A stretch of DNA of 23,818 bases, taken from positions 1 to 23,818 of the forward strand of contig JAVESW010000006.1 in the NCBI GenBank assembly GCA_034006405.1. Reading direction: 5' to 3'. This document shows, one piece after another, positions 21,625 to 23,818 of the stretch; positions within the stretch are counted from its first letter, which is position 1, and each line of letters starts with the position of its first letter. The position numbers were made by a program, and so were the translations under genes. The DNA is from JALNYB01 sp023230065 (GTDB lineage Archaea > Thermoplasmatota > Thermoplasmata > Methanomassiliicoccales > Methanomethylophilaceae). Under the pieces are notes generated by a model. That model did no database searches, was not told where the DNA came from, and saw only the letters and a program-made list of their open reading frames with translations.

Positions 21625-23818
21625 ATGCGCAAATTTGCAATCAAGTCAGCCAACCCCGAAGGAGATGGGGAAACCCGTTCATCAGTAGATGACGGAAAAG
21701 GATGGTTTAGAAGACAATGGCGCTTGATATCACTGTTGGTAATCATAATTGCGGCATTTGTCGTAAGGTTTGTATTTGCTTTCGGTGTCTCCGCAGGTGA
21801 CAATTTTGCATTGTCCGGCGGGTCAGGTGCTGCAAGTCATGTTCACGTTATCGAGAGCTTGATCTCAGGTTCTTTCTCGTTCACAGACTCAGCTCTTAAC
21901 TATCCGTACGGAGCAACAAATGTTTACCCGCCACTGATGGATTTCATCTTGGCAGGAGTCGCAGGACTTGTTTCATTATTCGGTGTTTCCACTTCAACTG
22001 CAGCGTCAGGTGTACTAGCGTTCTCAACACCGATCTTCGCAGCACTCACATGCTATCCGGTATATCTTGTCGGAAAGAAGATGTTCAATGATGAAAATAT
22101 CGGTATCCTGTCAGCGCTCTTATACGCATTCTTTGCGCTCCTGATTATGACAACTGTATTCTCGAACGGAACCGAGTATGCATTCATTGCATTCGTGTTC
22201 GTATTCATGATATACTTCCTGCTTAAAGCACTGGAAGCATGTGATGATTCTCGGTTCACAGGTTTGAATGCAGTTGTAAAAGACAGATCAATTCTGAAAA
22301 ACACGCTCATCACGGGAATACTCTTTGTAGTGATAGCACTGTCATGGAATCAGTTCAGGGTCATTCTCCTAATGCTGGTTTTCTTCATGGTAGCCCAGGC
22401 ACTTATCGATCGTTTCAGATCCAAAGAGGTCTCCCTCACTGTTGGAATGTATTCCGTTGTAATTTTAATGGGCATTGTAATTTCTGCTCCATATTACATC
22501 GGTGCAGGACTTTGGACAGAGATCTTTTCGGGACCATTCATAATTGGAATTTTAGCTGTAGCATTGGCAGTATTGTTTGCCAAGACAGCGTCTAAACCAT
22601 GGGTATTGATGATTCCGGTTATCGTAGCGATTGTTATCGCATTCTTTGCGATATTGTTCTTCGGAGCCCACGATCTCTTCTCTGCAATAATTTACGGAAA
22701 CAGCATTTATGAAGGGTCGCTTATGAAAGCGATCATTTCATCCACACATACAACAGTTTCGGAAATGGCGCATTATTATGGATGGGTCACAGCATGGCTT
22801 CCCTTAATTTTGTTCCTATACATGATCTACAACTATCGTAAGAACATGGATTCTAGAAAATATACATTCATAATGTGGTGGACCCTTGCAATGTTCTGCA
22901 TTGGTTGGTATAATACAGGTTATGCAGTTATCGCAGGGCCTGTGTTTGCAGTCGCATCTGCAGTGGTGATCATAAAGACAATAAGAGCAGTGGACCTCAA
23001 ATCCTATTTGTCCAATTGTAAAGGAAATGGATTGAAAGCAGGATTCAGGAAGGCACTTAAGCCGATTCCATTGGCAGCTGTGATTATCATCGTAGCGTTA
23101 ATAATCATACCAAATTTCACATACGGTGTAGAAGCAGGGGTTTCTACAAATACAGCCAAAGATAATGGATACTTTACTGGAGATTATACAATCTCAACGA
23201 CTGATGTAAGTTCGGTCAATAAACTTTGGGAAAGCTATAGCGATATGGAGAAAACCGGTGCACTTGTAACGTATTTCGGATACTCCAACGATGCAGTGTA
23301 TAAAGGCGGATTCGATTCTGTTACGGATACTCTTGGTGGCGGTGCTTCGGCTGCAGCCAATGTCTTATTGTCAAGTAGCAGTGCATCTGCGACAGCAGTG
23401 TTAGCGATTCGCATTATGATGGCTGGTGGAATCAGTAATTTCTCATCGGAGATCACGGCCGCAGGACTCGATTACACAACTATAGCAGGATATATCAACA
23501 ACCCATCTACAGCCGTCAAAGAGGTTCTTTCGGATTCTAAAACATATTCCGGCATAGATGCGGATGTAACAGAAGAGAATGCAGTATATCTGGTCTTGAC
23601 GAACTATATCACGACTGAACTCTCAGAGCCTCAGATAGATGATTTCTATGACAAGGTTTGTGGTGAAGCAGGAGATAGGATAACATACGTTTCAGTCAAT
23701 GGAAGCATGCTTCCTCTGTATTACCAGGATGGATCATATTTCTCGACCATAGCGTATTTTGGAGATTATATTCTCAACTCATACTCTGCAGCTACTCAGT
23801 TCTACTCATACAACACCT
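21625..23818 (+). CDS. STT3/AglB-like membrane protein with altered catalytic motifs (partial, 3' end missing)
   Basis: The frame is open for 731 codons to the window edge. After a polar N-terminus (MRKFAIKSANPEGD..) come a signal-anchor (residues 36-56), at least ten further membrane segments, and a soluble domain from about residue 495. The fold follows AglB oligosaccharyltransferases, which transfer lipid-linked glycans to Asn in NxS/T: SHVHVIESLISGSF, YPPLMDFILAG, YFLLKALE, ALSWNQF, a C-terminal ITYVSVNGSMLPLYY. But the catalytic signatures are altered: the first loop Asp of SGxDxYYH is G68 (SGGSGAASH), the second-loop DHHxxE reads SNGTEYAF (near 180), and WWDYG reads TYFGY (near 550). 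A GGAG lies 7 nt before the ATG. It may be an inactive paralogue or have another role. Confidence 0.75.
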   Translation, partial: MRKFAIKSANPEGDGETRSSVDDGKGWFRRQWRLISLLVIIIAAFVVRFVFAFGVSAGDNFALSGGSGAASHVHVIESLISGSFSFTDSALNYPYGATNVYPPLMDFILAGVAGLVSLFGVSTSTAASGVLAFSTPIFAALTCYPVYLVGKKMFNDENIGILSALLYAFFALLIMTTVFSNGTEYAFIAFVFVFMIYFLLKALEACDDSRFTGLNAVVKDRSILKNTLITGILFVVIALSWNQFRVILLMLVFFMVAQALIDRFRSKEVSLTVGMYSVVILMGIVISAPYYIGAGLWTEIFSGPFIIGILAVALAVLFAKTASKPWVLMIPVIVAIVIAFFAILFFGAHDLFSAIIYGNSIYEGSLMKAIISSTHTTVSEMAHYYGWVTAWLPLILFLYMIYNYRKNMDSRKYTFIMWWTLAMFCIGWYNTGYAVIAGPVFAVASAVVIIKTIRAVDLKSYLSNCKGNGLKAGFRKALKPIPLAAVIIIVALIIIPNFTYGVEAGVSTNTAKDNGYFTGDYTISTTDVSSVNKLWESYSDMEKTGALVTYFGYSNDAVYKGGFDSVTDTLGGGASAAANVLLSSSSASATAVLAIRIMMAGGISNFSSEITAAGLDYTTIAGYINNPSTAVKEVLSDSKTYSGIDADVTEENAVYLVLTNYITTELSEPQIDDFYDKVCGEAGDRITYVSVNGSMLPLYYQDGSYFSTIAYFGDYILNSYSAATQFYSYNT

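Noticed and set aside
1..23818. CRISPR arrays, insertion sequences, integrase or phage genes
   Set aside because: No regularly spaced repeats, terminal inverted repeats or transposase/integrase motifs seen; gene content and codon use look like a stable chromosomal core.
1..23818. In-frame TAG (pyrrolysine) codons within the genes
   Set aside because: I found no gene whose conserved sequence continues through a TAG; every recognised protein ends at TGA or TAA at its expected length.

Overview
The window reads as a chromosomal stretch of a euryarchaeon of the Thermoplasmatota, most likely a Methanomassiliicoccales methanogen. The grounds are: archaeal RNA polymerase genes with a single unsplit B subunit but a split A'/A''; a two-ring CDC48/VAT ATPase; aTrm56, archaeal Elp3, PRC-barrel proteins and an AglB/STT3-like membrane protein; archaeal TATA boxes and GGTGA-type ribosome binding sites; and complete avoidance of TAG among 22 readable stop codons (18 TGA, 4 TAA), as expected where TAG encodes pyrrolysine. 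The species assignment is inference.

Layout. 1-100: start of an Fe-S (HdrD/GlcF-like) protein on the minus strand. 101-705: no convincing gene, but a promoter with an inverted repeat and a GC-rich island that could be an RNA. 706-2159 (minus): small 4-helix membrane protein with a clear stem-loop terminator, tRNA-CAU, tRNA-Asn, a winged-helix regulator and a 55-residue Cys/Trp-rich protein. 2271-3847 (plus): regulator, aTrm56 and HD hydrolase. 3837-4091 (minus): a CdpB-like PRC-barrel protein. 4185-5894 (plus): thioredoxin, thioredoxin-reductase-like flavoprotein and HTH regulator. 6046-8021 (plus): winged-helix regulator and Elp3. 8014-10454 (minus): CDC48/VAT followed by a second PRC-barrel gene. 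10628-10701: tRNA-Lys. 10820-19664 (plus): the RNA polymerase operon rpoH-rpoB-rpoA'-rpoA''-rpl30e-nusA. 19757-20818 (minus): radical SAM protein. 20881-21528 (plus): pyrF. 21625 to the end (plus): an STT3-fold protein that runs off the window.

Most of this is information-processing housekeeping: transcription (RNAP, NusA), tRNA modification (aTrm56 at C56, Elp3 at wobble U34), protein quality control (VAT, with an FYG tail suited to docking on the 20S proteasome) and thiol redox. The most unusual items are the STT3-like protein whose three catalytic signatures are all altered; a helix-hairpin-helix extension on RNAP A'' facing an acidic tail on A', with substitutions in the near-invariant trigger-loop region; a thioredoxin reductase lacking the usual NADPH-recognition residues; and several promoters with perfect inverted repeats beside or over the TATA box.

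Start sites fall into two classes. Several single or first genes are predicted to be leaderless (TATA centre about 25-30 nt from the start codon). Others have GGTGA exactly 5 nt before the start, where a naive caller would choose the GTG inside the ribosome binding site. I chose starts accordingly and say so in each entry.
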